Assembly: GCF_014647795.1 (NCBI RefSeq)
Contig: NZ_BMPW01000037.1
Location: 18,002-82,001, forward strand
Length of the DNA stretch: 64,000 bases
Direction: 5' to 3'
Source of the DNA: Actinoplanes campanulatus
Lineage (GTDB): Bacteria; Actinomycetota; Actinomycetes; Mycobacteriales; Micromonosporaceae
Shown: positions 1 to 8,130 of the stretch, piece after piece
How the letters are laid out: each line of letters begins with the position of its first letter
How positions within the stretch are numbered: the stretch's first letter is position 1
The notes under the pieces: model-generated
Told to the model about the DNA's origin: nothing
What the model saw: the letters and a program-made list of their open reading frames with translations, nothing else
The model's database searches: none
Position numbers and translations under genes: made by a program

Positions 1-132
1 GCCGAGCTACCGGCTCTCGCCGCCGCGGTGACCGATGGATCGATCGACGTCCGCGCCCGAGCCGTACCGCTCGCCGAGATCACCCGAGCGTGGAACGCCG
101 ACACCGACGACCGCATCGTCCTGGTCCCGTAG
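1..132 (+). CDS. C-terminal end of a medium-chain dehydrogenase/quinone oxidoreductase (partial)
   Basis: The open frame enters from the left edge and stops at TAG 130-132, so only the last 43 residues are visible. The tail contains VRARAVPLAEITRAWN and ends DDRIVLVP, a pattern typical of the C-terminus of zinc-type alcohol dehydrogenase or NADPH:quinone oxidoreductase proteins. The cofactor-binding and catalytic parts lie outside the window, so the substrate cannot be inferred. The lipocalin-like gene starts 31 bases downstream on the same strand and may be cotranscribed. Confidence 0.5.
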   Translation, partial: AELPALAAAVTDGSIDVRARAVPLAEITRAWNADTDDRIVLVP

Positions 133-163
133 ACACCGAGACCCCGGCAGAAAGGGCACGCAC

Positions 164-1138
164 ATGAACGTTCCAATGCTCACCGCAAACCTGACGACCG
201 CTCCGCCGGGTGCCGTTCCCGCCGTCGACGTCGTCGCTGATCTGGCATGCAAGCCCGGCTACACGCTCAACTCATGGTTCGCTATCGGCCACTTCCAAGC
301 CGAAGGGCACACGCTCAACTACCTCGTCCACATGATGGCCCTCAGCATCAAGGGAATCGTCGTCGGCGTGGACGCCGCTGCCAGTGTCACCGACGAGACC
401 ACCGGCTGGTACGGCGCGCAAGACACCTTTTACCCGATCTTTCGCGCCCGCGCCCGCTCGGACCGGCTGCTGGTCGAGACTCCGCATTGCCTGATCGCCG
501 GGACCCTGGACGACCTGCGCGTCCAGGCCCGGATCAAGGGCGCGAGCGTCGACGTCACCCTGAAGGCCGTCGGCCATCCGCTGTACAACCGGGGTACGGG
601 ACGCTTCGACATGCTCGGCATGGACGTCTATCAGTACTCCATCCCGGCGATGGAGACCACCGGCCAGCTGGTCATCGACGGCCGCGAGTTCACGGCCGCC
701 GGTGTGAGCTGGTTCGACCGGCAATGGCAGAAACAGTCCCTCGGACCGCCGTCGGGACGGTGGACGTGGATGGACCTCAACCTCAGCAACGGATGGCGCG
801 TCAGTCTCTGGGACGCAGTCGGCCCGGACGGCGGCCCGGACGCGTGGGTGACGGTGGTCGACGAGACCGGCGCGCACACGGTCGCCGATCTCGTCCCGCT
901 GGTGCAGGATGCCGGTGAGTACTGGCACTCGCGAGACGGATCGCGGTTCCCGACGCGGTGGCGGGTGCGAGTTCCCGACCTCGGCATGGAGCTCACCGTG
1001 CAGGCGAAGCCCCGCGAACAGGCGATCAACGGTCTCAGTGAGCGCTATGAAGGCGCCAGCACGGTGCACGGCATGGTCGACCGCAAGCAGGTCGACGGCT
1101 ACTGCTACGTCGAGATGGTCGGCGACTGGAAAGCATGA
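164..1138 (+). CDS. Lipocalin-like CrtC/AttH-family protein
   Basis: This 324-residue protein looks like the two-lobed lipocalin-like family that includes AttH and carotenoid 1,2-hydratase (CrtC). The best signature is GVSWFDRQWQ near residue 190, followed by a WTWMDLNLSNGW segment that is typical of the second lobe. Members bind or hydrate hydrophobic substrates; the actual ligand here is unknown. No signal peptide is evident. I chose ATG 164 rather than an in-frame upstream start at 35, because the earlier stretch overlaps the previous gene and reads as arginine/serine-rich non-family sequence. The preceding dehydrogenase end at 132 suggests a short redox operon. Confidence 0.65.
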   Translation: MNVPMLTANLTTAPPGAVPAVDVVADLACKPGYTLNSWFAIGHFQAEGHTLNYLVHMMALSIKGIVVGVDAAASVTDETTGWYGAQDTFYPIFRARARSDRLLVETPHCLIAGTLDDLRVQARIKGASVDVTLKAVGHPLYNRGTGRFDMLGMDVYQYSIPAMETTGQLVIDGREFTAAGVSWFDRQWQKQSLGPPSGRWTWMDLNLSNGWRVSLWDAVGPDGGPDAWVTVVDETGAHTVADLVPLVQDAGEYWHSRDGSRFPTRWRVRVPDLGMELTVQAKPREQAINGLSERYEGASTVHGMVDRKQVDGYCYVEMVGDWKA

Positions 1139-1204
1139 ACCCCGACCCGTCCCGCGGTCCTGGATGATGCCGGACCGGGCCGCGGATGCGTCTCAGCTCG
1201 ACGC

Positions 1205-1560
1205 TTACGGTCCGTCCGGCCGCACCCAACCGTGCGTCAGGACGTCGAAACTCGCCTCGACGGCGCGGCGCGAGGATCCGATCGGCCGCGGACGAGGGCG
1301 GGAATTTCGAGTACGGATCTGGCCAGTGTCACGCAGGCGAGGTCGTCGTGGTTCACGCCGCACTCCTCGGCGATGGCGGCGCTGAGGCTGTCGGTGTGCC
1401 GAGTCCAGATGCCTTCGGCGTACGAGCGCAGTGCCGGCGTGGCGTCGACCAGGGCGACGAACTCGGCCGCTTGGGAATGCGTCGCGACGGGAAGATAGTC
1501 GCCGCCAGGTTCTGCGGATGCTCGACATGCGCGGGCTGTGCCGCCGGATCACCGGGACCC
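1205..1560 (-). pseudogene. Decayed TetR-family regulator (C-terminal part)
   Basis: On the minus strand a good TetR C-terminal domain can be read, but only by changing frame. Positions 1500 back to about 1262 give ATHSQAAEFVALVDATPALR, then a SYAEGIWTRHTDS segment and NHDDLACVTLARSVLE. The final VEASFDVLTHGW, ending at the stop at 1205, is in another frame, so a small insertion or deletion lies near 1250-1265. No N-terminal helix-turn-helix or sensible start is seen upstream. This is a remnant of a regulator, not a working gene. Confidence 0.6.
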
Positions 1561-1581
1561 ACGACACCGCCGGTTGCGAGC

Positions 1582-1815
1582 ACCGCGTTCACCATCAGTG
1601 GCATCCCCGTGCCGCTGGACCGGGTCGCGAACCATCCGCTGCACCAAGCGTGGATCCCGCAACCGACGCTGATCCGGCACCTCATCGACTGGAACCAGGA
1701 GCTGGGCGTCGACCTGCGATGGGGCCATCAACGGTGGCCATCAGTGGAGTATCCGCAGCCCGGCTTGTTATCGGATCAGCCGAATGATCAAAGCCCGAGC
1801 CGCGGTCCGCGTTGA
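1582..1815 (+). pseudogene. Fragment resembling an FAD-dependent aromatic monooxygenase
   Basis: The plus frame ending at 1815 contains IPVPLDRVANHPLHQAW and IPQPTLIRHLIDWNQELGVD. These resemble the central part of flavin-dependent aromatic hydroxylases, where an IPQ..L...L segment precedes the second FAD-contacting region. The N-terminal GxGxxG motif and the downstream GD motif are absent, and the sequence before and after is not protein-like. It abuts the TetR remnant on the other strand, so a divergent regulator/monooxygenase pair may once have stood here. The family match is tentative. Confidence 0.35.
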
Positions 1816-1938
1816 TTGCCGCTCGGATCAGATTCGCCGAGAACGGGGTCAGTTGCGGATCCGATCCGCTGAGAACTCACATGCCCTCTCGTTTGTCATT
1901 CACCGGTACGGGCACTTCGCGACTACTTGTCCAAGGCC

Positions 1939-1944
1939 TAGAGT
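1939..1944 (+). promoter_or_regulatory. -10-like TAGAGT for a leaderless start
   Basis: TAGAGT lies 6 bases before the GTG at 1951, the spacing expected when transcription starts at or next to the first codon. No Shine-Dalgarno sequence is present between it and the GTG. No convincing -35 was found. The same arrangement recurs at other genes in this window. Confidence 0.4.
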
Positions 1945-1950
1945 TGTGGT

Positions 1951-2151
1951 GTGGCGGTGAAGAGCGGTGCCCTGCTGGGTGCACACGAGATCAGAATTCG
2001 TCTCGGTAATGTCAGCCGCCAGCGCGCGTATCAGCTGACCAGCCGGGACGGTTTCCCCAAGCCGGTAGCCGACCTGGCGCAAGGCCAGGTGTGGCTGGCC
2101 GCCGACGTCGATGCCTGGTTGGCGGTGCACCGGCCGGCGGTGCCCGGCTGA
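1951..2151 (+). CDS. Small AlpA/MerR-like DNA-binding protein
   Basis: This 66-residue protein starts with GTG. The segment ALLGAHEIRIRLGNVSRQRA followed by RDGFPKPVADLAQGQVW and DVDAWL is the winged-helix pattern of AlpA-type and excisionase-like regulators, in which an xxGFPxPxxxLxxGxVW core is diagnostic. Such proteins are often phage or mobile-element regulators, but many actinomycete chromosomes carry solitary copies. No integrase or other mobile gene is near it, so its targets are unknown. It sits between decayed genes on its left and a convergent secreted esterase on its right. Confidence 0.7.
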   Translation: MAVKSGALLGAHEIRIRLGNVSRQRAYQLTSRDGFPKPVADLAQGQVWLAADVDAWLAVHRPAVPG

Positions 2152-2360
2152 CAGGCCGTCCCGTCCTGGTGCTGTGCCGCCGCTGTGGCGGCCAGGCGGA
2201 TGGGGATCGAGACTCGGCGCCGTCAGCGTCATCGCGAACGCTCGGTCGCCCCTCTCCGCGGTCGGATCATCAGCACGGATTGCCAACGCGAGTTCATCCA
2301 CCGCGTTCGGGTCCGGCACTCCGCCGGGCCCGGGCGCCTCAGCTGGGGAAGACCAGGGGA

Positions 2361-2391
2361 GGGGTGCCGCCTGACGGTCCGGCGGCACCCC
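2361..2391 (-). terminator. Strong hairpin terminator after the esterase gene
   Basis: GGGGTGCCGCC at 2361-2371 pairs perfectly with GGCGGCACCCC at 2381-2391, giving an 11-bp stem with a 9-base loop. It begins 14 bases beyond the stop of the minus-strand esterase gene. There is no long U-run, as is usual for high-GC actinomycete terminators. It could also stop transcripts coming from the left. Confidence 0.7.
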
Positions 2392-2405
2392 GGTATGCGT
2401 GGCCC

Positions 2406-3713
2406 TCAGGCCGTACCGCAGGCGGTTCCGTTGAGCGTGAACGCGGACGGAGTGCCCGTGTTCCCGGTGTGGGTGGCTTGGAAGCCGATGGTCACCGAGG
2501 CGCCGGCCGGGATGGTGCCGTTGTAGGCGGCGTTCCTGGCGATCAACTGGCCGGAGGCCGGCGCGTAGGTGGCGTTCCAGCCGGAGGTGATGGTCTGTCC
2601 GGCCGGCAGGGTGAAGGCCAGTGACCAGCCGCTGACGGCGGCGGTGCCGGTGTTCGTGATGGCGAGGCTCTCGGTCAGGCCGGAGTTCCACGCGTTCACG
2701 GTGGCCGCGACGCGGCACGCGCCCGTGGCCGGTGAGCTCGAGGGCGGGTTCGACGGCGGTGTGGACGTCGGCGGGGTGCCACCGGTGAGGCCGAAGAACG
2801 AGATCGCGTACGCGGCCATGCCGGTGGCCGGCAGGCTGTGCCCGGCGCCCTGGATGCTGTAGGCCTCCACCTGAACCGTCGCGGAGCTGTCGGTGTAGCG
2901 GCGGCGGTTCCAGCCGGCCTGCGGTGTGTCGGTCGAGGCCGGTGTCTGGCTCAGCGCGAACACGTTGGTCCATTGTTCGATCTCTTCTTGCAGCAGCGAG
3001 TACGGCACGAGGGTGTCGCTGGTGCCGTGCCACAGCTGCACGCGCGGGCGCGGGCCGGTGTAGCCCGGGTAGGCCTGCCGCACCGCGTCGCCCCACTGCT
3101 GGGCGGTCCGGTCCATGCTGCCGCCGGTGCATCTGCTGCTGCCCGGGGGATAGTCGGCGGCGTTGGCGAAACAGTTGAACGGCGTGCCCATGAACGCGGC
3201 CCCGGCCTTGAAGACGTCGGGGTAGAGGGCGAGCATCTCATTGGTCATCATGCCGCCGGACGAGCTGCCGGTCGCGTAGACCCGGTTCGGGTCACCACCG
3301 TACTGCCGTTGGGCGTAGGTGACCATCGATACTATCGACACCGGATCGCTGCCGCCACCGCGCCGTTTGGCGGCCTCCGACCAGGTGTCGAAGCAGTTGC
3401 CGAAACCGGCCTGCTGGGTGGCGCTGGGATAGATGACCAGGAACCCGTACCGGTCGGCCAGCCCGGCGAACTCGCTGCTGGAGTAGAAACCCGGCCCGGA
3501 GCCGCCGCAGCCGTGCATGGCCACCACGATCGCGGGGTTGGCCGGGCGGCTGTCCGGAACGTAGATGTGCATGCGCATGCCGCCGGGGTTGTCGCCGAAG
3601 GCCGTGACCTCGGTCAACGAGGCGGCGAACGCGGGCCGTGCCGCCGGGACGGCCAGCCCGGCGACGGCGAGCGCGGTCGCGGCGGCGAGCAGGATCTTTC
3701 TTCGGATCTTCAT
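2406..3713 (-). CDS. Secreted PHB-depolymerase-family (CE1-like) esterase with CBM2
   Basis: The 435-residue protein has a classic signal peptide (MKIRRKILLAAATALAVAGL, cut near ARPAFAA). It continues with an alpha/beta-hydrolase domain of the PHB depolymerase/feruloyl or acetylxylan esterase family. Visible marks are AMHGCGGSGPGFY (oxyanion region), YATGSSSGGMM around the nucleophile serine, and a late GAGHSLP histidine. A Pro/Ser/Thr linker leads to a C-terminal CBM2 cellulose-binding module (ACRVAATVNAWNSG ... GFQATHTGNTG). It probably removes ester groups from plant cell wall polymers outside the cell. The start ATG 3711-3713 has AAGGAG eight bases ahead; an in-frame extension upstream lacks these features. 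No CebR-type box is seen upstream. Confidence 0.85.
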   Translation of the reverse strand: MKIRRKILLAAATALAVAGLAVPAARPAFAASLTEVTAFGDNPGGMRMHIYVPDSRPANPAIVVAMHGCGGSGPGFYSSSEFAGLADRYGFLVIYPSATQQAGFGNCFDTWSEAAKRRGGGSDPVSIVSMVTYAQRQYGGDPNRVYATGSSSGGMMTNEMLALYPDVFKAGAAFMGTPFNCFANAADYPPGSSRCTGGSMDRTAQQWGDAVRQAYPGYTGPRPRVQLWHGTSDTLVPYSLLQEEIEQWTNVFALSQTPASTDTPQAGWNRRRYTDSSATVQVEAYSIQGAGHSLPATGMAAYAISFFGLTGGTPPTSTPPSNPPSSSPATGACRVAATVNAWNSGLTESLAITNTGTAAVSGWSLAFTLPAGQTITSGWNATYAPASGQLIARNAAYNGTIPAGASVTIGFQATHTGNTGTPSAFTLNGTACGTA

Positions 3714-3863
3714 GGCCTGACTCCTTGGTTCCCACACGCTGAGGGGATGGCTGCCGGCGCGGAGGGGTGCCGCGGTGGCATCTGGGGGATCGGGGTACGG
3801 CTGGGGTAACCGTCCACCACCATTACGTGGCATATAGCTTTCACCCCGGTCAAGAAAGTGTCA

Positions 3864-3903
3864 ATCGACAGCACTCGATCAATTGGACTGCGGGCCCTAG
3901 AGT
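3864..3903 (+). promoter_or_regulatory. Palindrome and -10-like element before the PaaX-type gene
   Basis: ATCGA at 3864-3868 and TCGAT at 3875-3879 form an inverted repeat with a 6-base spacer. TAGAGT at 3898-3903 lies 6 bases before the GTG start at 3910, consistent with a leaderless transcript. The palindrome would sit over the -35 region and is a plausible autoregulatory operator. It also lies about 150 bases upstream of the divergent esterase gene, so joint control is possible. Confidence 0.35.
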
Positions 3904-3909
3904 CGTCCT

Positions 3910-4860
3910 GTGACCAGCCCGTACGACATCGACGAGATCTTTCCGCAGGACTCGACCGGCCCGGTGCGGCTGCCGCGGCGGCAGGCCGGCAACGCGCCGC
4001 AAGGCCTGGCGGTCACCTTGCTGGCGGACTACACGCTGCGATCGAGGGCCTGGCTGCCGTCCGCGGCCATCGTCGCCCTGCTTGCCGAGGCCGGCGTCAG
4101 CCAGGCGGGCGCTCGGACGGCGATCAGCCGGCTCGCCCGTCGCGGCGTGCTCGAGAGTCACCGCCAGGGCCGGCGCAGCTCCTACCGGCTGACCCCGGCG
4201 GCCGTGGCCTCCCTGGTGGTCGGCGGCAGCGCCATCGTCTCGCCCGTCGGAACGCGGCCTTGGGACGAGCAGTGGACGCTGATCGCCTTCTCCCTGCCGC
4301 AGGAGGAAGGCGCCCTGCGGCGAGGGCTGCGCGGCCAACTACGGTGGATGGGTTACGCGCCGCTGTACGACGGACTGTGGATCTCCCCGCACGACCTCAG
4401 TGAGAAGGCCAAGTCCCGGCTCGCCGAACTCGCCCTCGGCACTCTGACCGTCTTCCGTGCCCGGCACGTGGATCTGGACGCGGCGAGCCGCCGGAGCCCG
4501 CTCGACGCCTGGGACACCGGCGACATCGCGCGACAGTACGAATCCTTCATCCGGCAGTGGAGCGCGACCGCGCCGTGCGCGGCCGCCGGGCAGATCACCG
4601 GCGCCCAGGCCGTCCGCGCCCGCACCGAGGTGATGGACACCTACCGGCGGCTGCCCATTCTCGACCCTCAGCTACCCGCCCGGCTGCTGCCGCCGGGATG
4701 GTTGCGGGAACCGGCCCGCGAGCTGTTCACCGCTGTCTACGACGGCCTGGCCCGGGCCGCCGAGGATCACGTGCGCTCGGTGGCCGGCCGGTACGCCGAA
4801 GGGCAGATCACCGGCTTGGGCGCGCACACGGTCGCCGACCTGGCGACCGGCTTCTCCTGA
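3910..4860 (+). CDS. PaaX-family transcriptional regulator
   Basis: This 316-residue protein has the PaaX layout: an N-terminal winged helix (residues about 30-95, LPSAAIVALLAEAGVSQAGA then RTAISRLARRGVLES), a central PaaX domain (PWDEQWTLIAFSLPQEE ... LRWMGYAPLYDGLWISP), and a C-terminal domain with YRRLPILDPQLPARLLPPGW. PaaX itself represses phenylacetate catabolism in response to phenylacetyl-CoA, but no paa genes are nearby, so the effector is unknown. The GTG start at 3910 follows a -10-like TAGAGT and has no ribosome-binding site, suggesting leaderless expression. It is divergent from the secreted esterase. Confidence 0.85.
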   Translation: MTSPYDIDEIFPQDSTGPVRLPRRQAGNAPQGLAVTLLADYTLRSRAWLPSAAIVALLAEAGVSQAGARTAISRLARRGVLESHRQGRRSSYRLTPAAVASLVVGGSAIVSPVGTRPWDEQWTLIAFSLPQEEGALRRGLRGQLRWMGYAPLYDGLWISPHDLSEKAKSRLAELALGTLTVFRARHVDLDAASRRSPLDAWDTGDIARQYESFIRQWSATAPCAAAGQITGAQAVRARTEVMDTYRRLPILDPQLPARLLPPGWLREPARELFTAVYDGLARAAEDHVRSVAGRYAEGQITGLGAHTVADLATGFS

Positions 4861-5011
4861 GCCCTGCCACCACCCGAAGTGAGCCACGGCCGAGTCCGAA
4901 CGTGGCTTCGGCGGCGGCGAGGTGGTGCACCGCCCAGGCCAGGCCGCCGAGTTGCTCCTCCACGCCGCGAGGCCCAGCTTGGAAAGTAGGCGACTTCTTG
5001 AGGAGGTAGTG

Positions 5012-5719
5012 ATGGACACGACGCGTTCGCTCACCCTGGCCGGAGCCTGCACGACGTTCGTCGCGGTGCCGAATCTGGGCGCCCTGTTCGGCAAGGGCGA
5101 ACAGACCGACCGGTACGGCACCGCGATCACCCCGCCGGATTACGCGTTCGCCGTATGGGCACCGATCTTCGCCGCTTGCGCCGTATCGACCGTCGGTCAA
5201 TGCCTGCCAGGAGGTAGACGTGACCCGACAAGCCGGCGCACCGGCTGGCCCTTGGCCGGAGCGTATGCGGTGAACACCGTATGGTCCTTGGCCGCACAGA
5301 CCGGACGGTTCCCGCTCACGCCCTACCTTCTGCCGCTCGCCACCGCCCTCACCGCGACCGCACACGTCCAGTTGCAACGCACACCACCCGCCTCCGGCCT
5401 GGTCGCCGCCACTCCGGCCAGCACCGGACTGCTGCTGGGCTGGACGACCCTGGCGAGCGCCGTCAACATCGTCGCCGCACGACCCGACCGGGCCTCCCCG
5501 GGCGTGGTCACGGCAGCCACCGCCGGCCTGCTCGCGACCTCCGCCGCGGTGGCCGTCGCGGCGGCGCTAAGCCGGCGTGGTGGGCGAGCCCTCGCGCTCA
5601 GCTCCGGGTGGGCGCTCGGAACCCTTGCCTGCACCCCCGCCCGCCCACGCCGCGTCCGCCTGGCCGCCGCCCTGGGCACAACCATGATCGGCTTCGCCCG
5701 GCGACTCGCAACCCGCTGA
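5012..5719 (+). CDS. TspO/MBR-related membrane protein
   Basis: The 235-residue protein is almost entirely hydrophobic, with six or more likely membrane helices. The segment TPPDYAFAVWAPIFAACAVS is characteristic of TspO/MBR-related tryptophan-rich proteins, although later tryptophans are fewer than in true TspO. The ATG at 5012 has a perfect AGGAGG at 5001-5006, so translation should be efficient. TspO proteins bind porphyrins or steroids in membranes; whether this divergent member does so is unclear. It stands alone between the PaaX-type gene and the truncated methyltransferase. Confidence 0.6.
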   Translation: MDTTRSLTLAGACTTFVAVPNLGALFGKGEQTDRYGTAITPPDYAFAVWAPIFAACAVSTVGQCLPGGRRDPTSRRTGWPLAGAYAVNTVWSLAAQTGRFPLTPYLLPLATALTATAHVQLQRTPPASGLVAATPASTGLLLGWTTLASAVNIVAARPDRASPGVVTAATAGLLATSAAVAVAAALSRRGGRALALSSGWALGTLACTPARPRRVRLAAALGTTMIGFARRLATR

Positions 5720-5783
5720 TGGCGGATGTGAATCGCGGCATCTCTTCTTGCCCCCGTCCCACGGAGCGAGTTGGGTCGTCGGC

Positions 5784-6329
5784 ATGGCCCGGATCGCATA
5801 CGACCACACCGATGCGGCAGCGTTCGCATCGACGCGGCACCTCGGTGACGACGGAGCCGGCCAGTGGCGCGCCGCCGTGAAACGGGTCCTCGATCCTCGG
5901 CCGGGCATGCGGTTGCTGGACCTGGGCGCCGGCACGGGCAGCTGGTCCCGGGCGTTCTCCGACTGGTTCCCGGGTATCGACGTGACCGCCGTCGAGCCCT
6001 CGCCTGCGATGCGTGAACGGTCCGTCCACCAGCCCGTGCTCGCCGGTGACGCCGCTCCCTCCGTCGGCCAGGTCGAAGCCGCCTTCGCCGGCGAGGGATT
6101 CGCCACCGTCAGCCTGGAACAGGTCCCACAGATCACCGCCGTGTCGCTGCGCCAGGCAGCGGACGGGTTGCGCCGCGAGGCACACACCCCGCTGCAGCTG
6201 ATCACCGATGAGGAGTACTCCGCCGGCGTTGAGCGCCTGCGCCACGCCGCGCTCACCGACACCGGCCCCGTGATCGACGCCCTGGACCTCCTGGTACTGC
6301 GCCGGGACGGCTCCTCAACCCACGAGTAG
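5784..6329 (+). pseudogene. Class I SAM methyltransferase with an internal deletion
   Basis: The 181-residue product starts like a normal methyltransferase: YDHTDAAAFASTRHL, then motif I LLDLGAGTGSWSRAF and the acidic loop VTAVEPSPAMRERS. It then jumps straight to the C-terminal part (SVGQVEAAFAGEGFATVSLE ... LQLITDEEYSAGVERLRHA). Full-length relatives are about 260-280 residues and have roughly 90-100 residues between these parts, including motifs II and III that complete the Rossmann fold. The frame is kept across the junction near 6020-6055, so this is an in-frame internal deletion. A working enzyme is unlikely. No clear ribosome-binding site was seen. Confidence 0.6.
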
Positions 6330-6357
6330 CACTCCAGGGGCGGCGGTTGAGTGCCGG

Positions 6358-6915
6358 CTACGTACGGAGTTGGAATTGTGCGGCGCGTGCCCGCAGTGCG
6401 GGCACGTCCGCGCCGGCTTGCGCCCAGCCGTCCTCGACGGATGCCACCTTCGCTGCGTTCTGGGAGAGAAACAGCAACAGGGCGGGCTGGGCGGCGATCA
6501 GCGCGGTGTCCACGGCGCCCGCGCGGCAGGTGGCGTCGGCGGCCGCGGCCCTGCGCTCGAACGCCACCGCCTCGTCCCGGCCGTCGAGCAGCGTCGGATC
6601 CCACGGCTGCTCGAACGAGACCGGAGGGTATTTGAGTCCGACCTTGTTGTGGAGGTCGGACAGGTTGTTCGCTGGCGTGCCCTTCGTGGCCAGGCAGGTC
6701 TTGTAGGCCGCCTCCAGCGTCGGTGTCGCCGTTTGCTGCACGGTGGCGAGCACAACCACCAGCTGCCCGTCGAGGACCTCCTGACGCGGCGGGTTACCGG
6801 CGTCCTGCACCTCACCGGTCGCGCACGCGTTGAGCCCTTCGCCGAATGCGGCGTTGGTGGCATCGTCCGCTCGGGCCAGCGTGGGCTGGGGAAACTCGCC
6901 CTCCTGGGCGCGCAT
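6358..6915 (-). CDS. Unknown protein, probably 5'-truncated
   Basis: I do not recognise this 185-residue protein. It is rich in alanine and charged residues and has three cysteines, two in NACATGEV and KTCLATKG. From the first available ATG at 6915 it lacks a signal peptide. The same frame stays open and protein-like upstream (GIAPGDLLAFAPVREDFDYG) to a stop near 7061-7063 but offers no ATG, GTG or TTG there. The real start may therefore have been lost, or this may be a decayed secreted or lipoprotein gene. It points away from the secreted-protein gene at 7141. Confidence 0.45.
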   Translation of the reverse strand: MRAQEGEFPQPTLARADDATNAAFGEGLNACATGEVQDAGNPPRQEVLDGQLVVVLATVQQTATPTLEAAYKTCLATKGTPANNLSDLHNKVGLKYPPVSFEQPWDPTLLDGRDEAVAFERRAAAADATCRAGAVDTALIAAQPALLLFLSQNAAKVASVEDGWAQAGADVPALRARAAQFQLRT

Positions 6916-7140
6916 GATGAGGGTGCGGCCGTAGTCGAAGTCCTCGCGTACGGGGGCGAACGCGAGCAGGTCGCCTGGGGCGATGCCCGTGAACGGAGTC
7001 GGCCGGAACGGGGCGGGCGTGTACGGCAGACCGCGACCCGGCTGACACCGGTCGCAGCCTCATCAATGCCCGCATGACGGTCATCGATGTCTGGTACCGT
7101 CGGCACCCCAATCCGTCCATAGCAGATCTACGGGGGATCG

Positions 7141-7959
7141 ATGTTGAGGATGCGAGTGTTGGCCGGCCTTGCCGTGTCGGCGGTGGTCGTCGGGGTGCTG
7201 GTGCCCGCGACGGCCGCCTCGGCTGCGACGCGACTGCGGGCGAACATCACCTGCGATGCCGAGACCGGCGAGATCACCACCTGGGTTTCCGGCACGCTGT
7301 TCGCTCCGGGCCCGGCCAAGCAGGTGACCGTCGAATTCCAGCGCCGCACCGGTGTACGGGTGACGGCCACCGCCAGGACGGTCCTGGCGCCGTTGGCGCA
7401 GCCCTTCCGGGTGACCACCACGTCCACGAGTTCGGGCGACATCAGCGCGGTCGGTTACACCGGCGCCTTCGACCCGGTGGCCGACCTCTTCTACCGCGAG
7501 CAGCTGACCGTGACGTTCAAGGACGCGGCGACCGGCGCCAACCTGGCCACCCGCGAGGCCACCTGCGACCACGACCAGCGGACCAGAGTCACACTCACCT
7601 GCGACCCGGTGGCCGGTACCGTGACCGCCGTCGTCAACGGCGTCAACGGCGCCGCGGGCGACTCGTCGGGCGCGGGACGGGCGTCACGGGTCTCCTATCA
7701 CATCGCGACGATCAAGCAGCAGAGGCCGAACGATCCCGGTTACCGCAGCGAAATTCTCGGCGAGGGATGGGACATCCAGCATCAAGTGGTCAAGGCCGCC
7801 GACGGCACCTGGATCGACACGGGATACGTGCACACGATCACCAGCAACCCGTACTACTACGCCGAGGAGATCACGGTCGGCGTCTTCGACCTGTACGGCA
7901 TCCGCGTCGGCACGGCCACCGGTGCGTGCACCCTGTTCGACGGCTCGCAGACCTCCTGA
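7141..7959 (+). CDS. Secreted protein of unknown function
   Basis: The 272-residue protein begins with a clear Sec signal peptide (MLRMRVLAGLAVSAVVVGVL, cut after ATAASA). The mature part holds two similar beta-rich halves, each opening with a cysteine strand (LRANITCDAETGEITTWVSG and VTLTCDPVAGTVTAVVNG) and closing with another cysteine (REATCDHD and TGACTLFD). This suggests two tandem disulfide-linked domains. No catalytic motif was recognised. The ATG at 7141 follows GGGGGATCG at short spacing. A GC palindrome (GCCGGCGCGCCGGC) lies just after the stop. It is likely an exported structural or binding protein; the function is unknown. Confidence 0.6.
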   Translation: MLRMRVLAGLAVSAVVVGVLVPATAASAATRLRANITCDAETGEITTWVSGTLFAPGPAKQVTVEFQRRTGVRVTATARTVLAPLAQPFRVTTTSTSSGDISAVGYTGAFDPVADLFYREQLTVTFKDAATGANLATREATCDHDQRTRVTLTCDPVAGTVTAVVNGVNGAAGDSSGAGRASRVSYHIATIKQQRPNDPGYRSEILGEGWDIQHQVVKAADGTWIDTGYVHTITSNPYYYAEEITVGVFDLYGIRVGTATGACTLFDGSQTS

Positions 7960-8095
7960 TTCGCCGGCGCGCCGGCCGGCCGTGAGCGGCGCGCTGAACC
8001 ATCGCAAATCGCGGCGTCGGCCCGAGCGAGCGACGAACGGCAACGGCGGTTGCGCGGCGACCCGGCCTCCGGTTTACGCACTGTCTGAGGCCGGG

Positions 8096-8124
8096 CTGAC
8101 CGGCACGGTTCGCGGCGCTAGGTT
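8096..8124 (+). promoter_or_regulatory. Promoter for a leaderless O-methyltransferase mRNA
   Basis: CTGACC at 8096-8101 and TAGGTT at 8119-8124 are separated by 17 bases and resemble -35 and -10 hexamers of a housekeeping promoter. The ATG of the methyltransferase is at 8131, only 6 bases after the -10, and no Shine-Dalgarno lies between. Transcription probably starts at the ATG. Confidence 0.5.
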
Positions 8125-8130
8125 GCCAGC

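Noticed and set aside
35-163. N-terminal extension of the lipocalin-like gene
   Set aside because: It overlaps the preceding dehydrogenase end in another frame and has no family-like sequence; ATG 164 is the better start.
7966-7981. GC palindrome GCCGGCGCGCCGGC after the secreted protein, considered as a terminator
   Set aside because: It is a palindrome with no loop and no T-run; in DNA this GC-rich such sites are frequent by chance.
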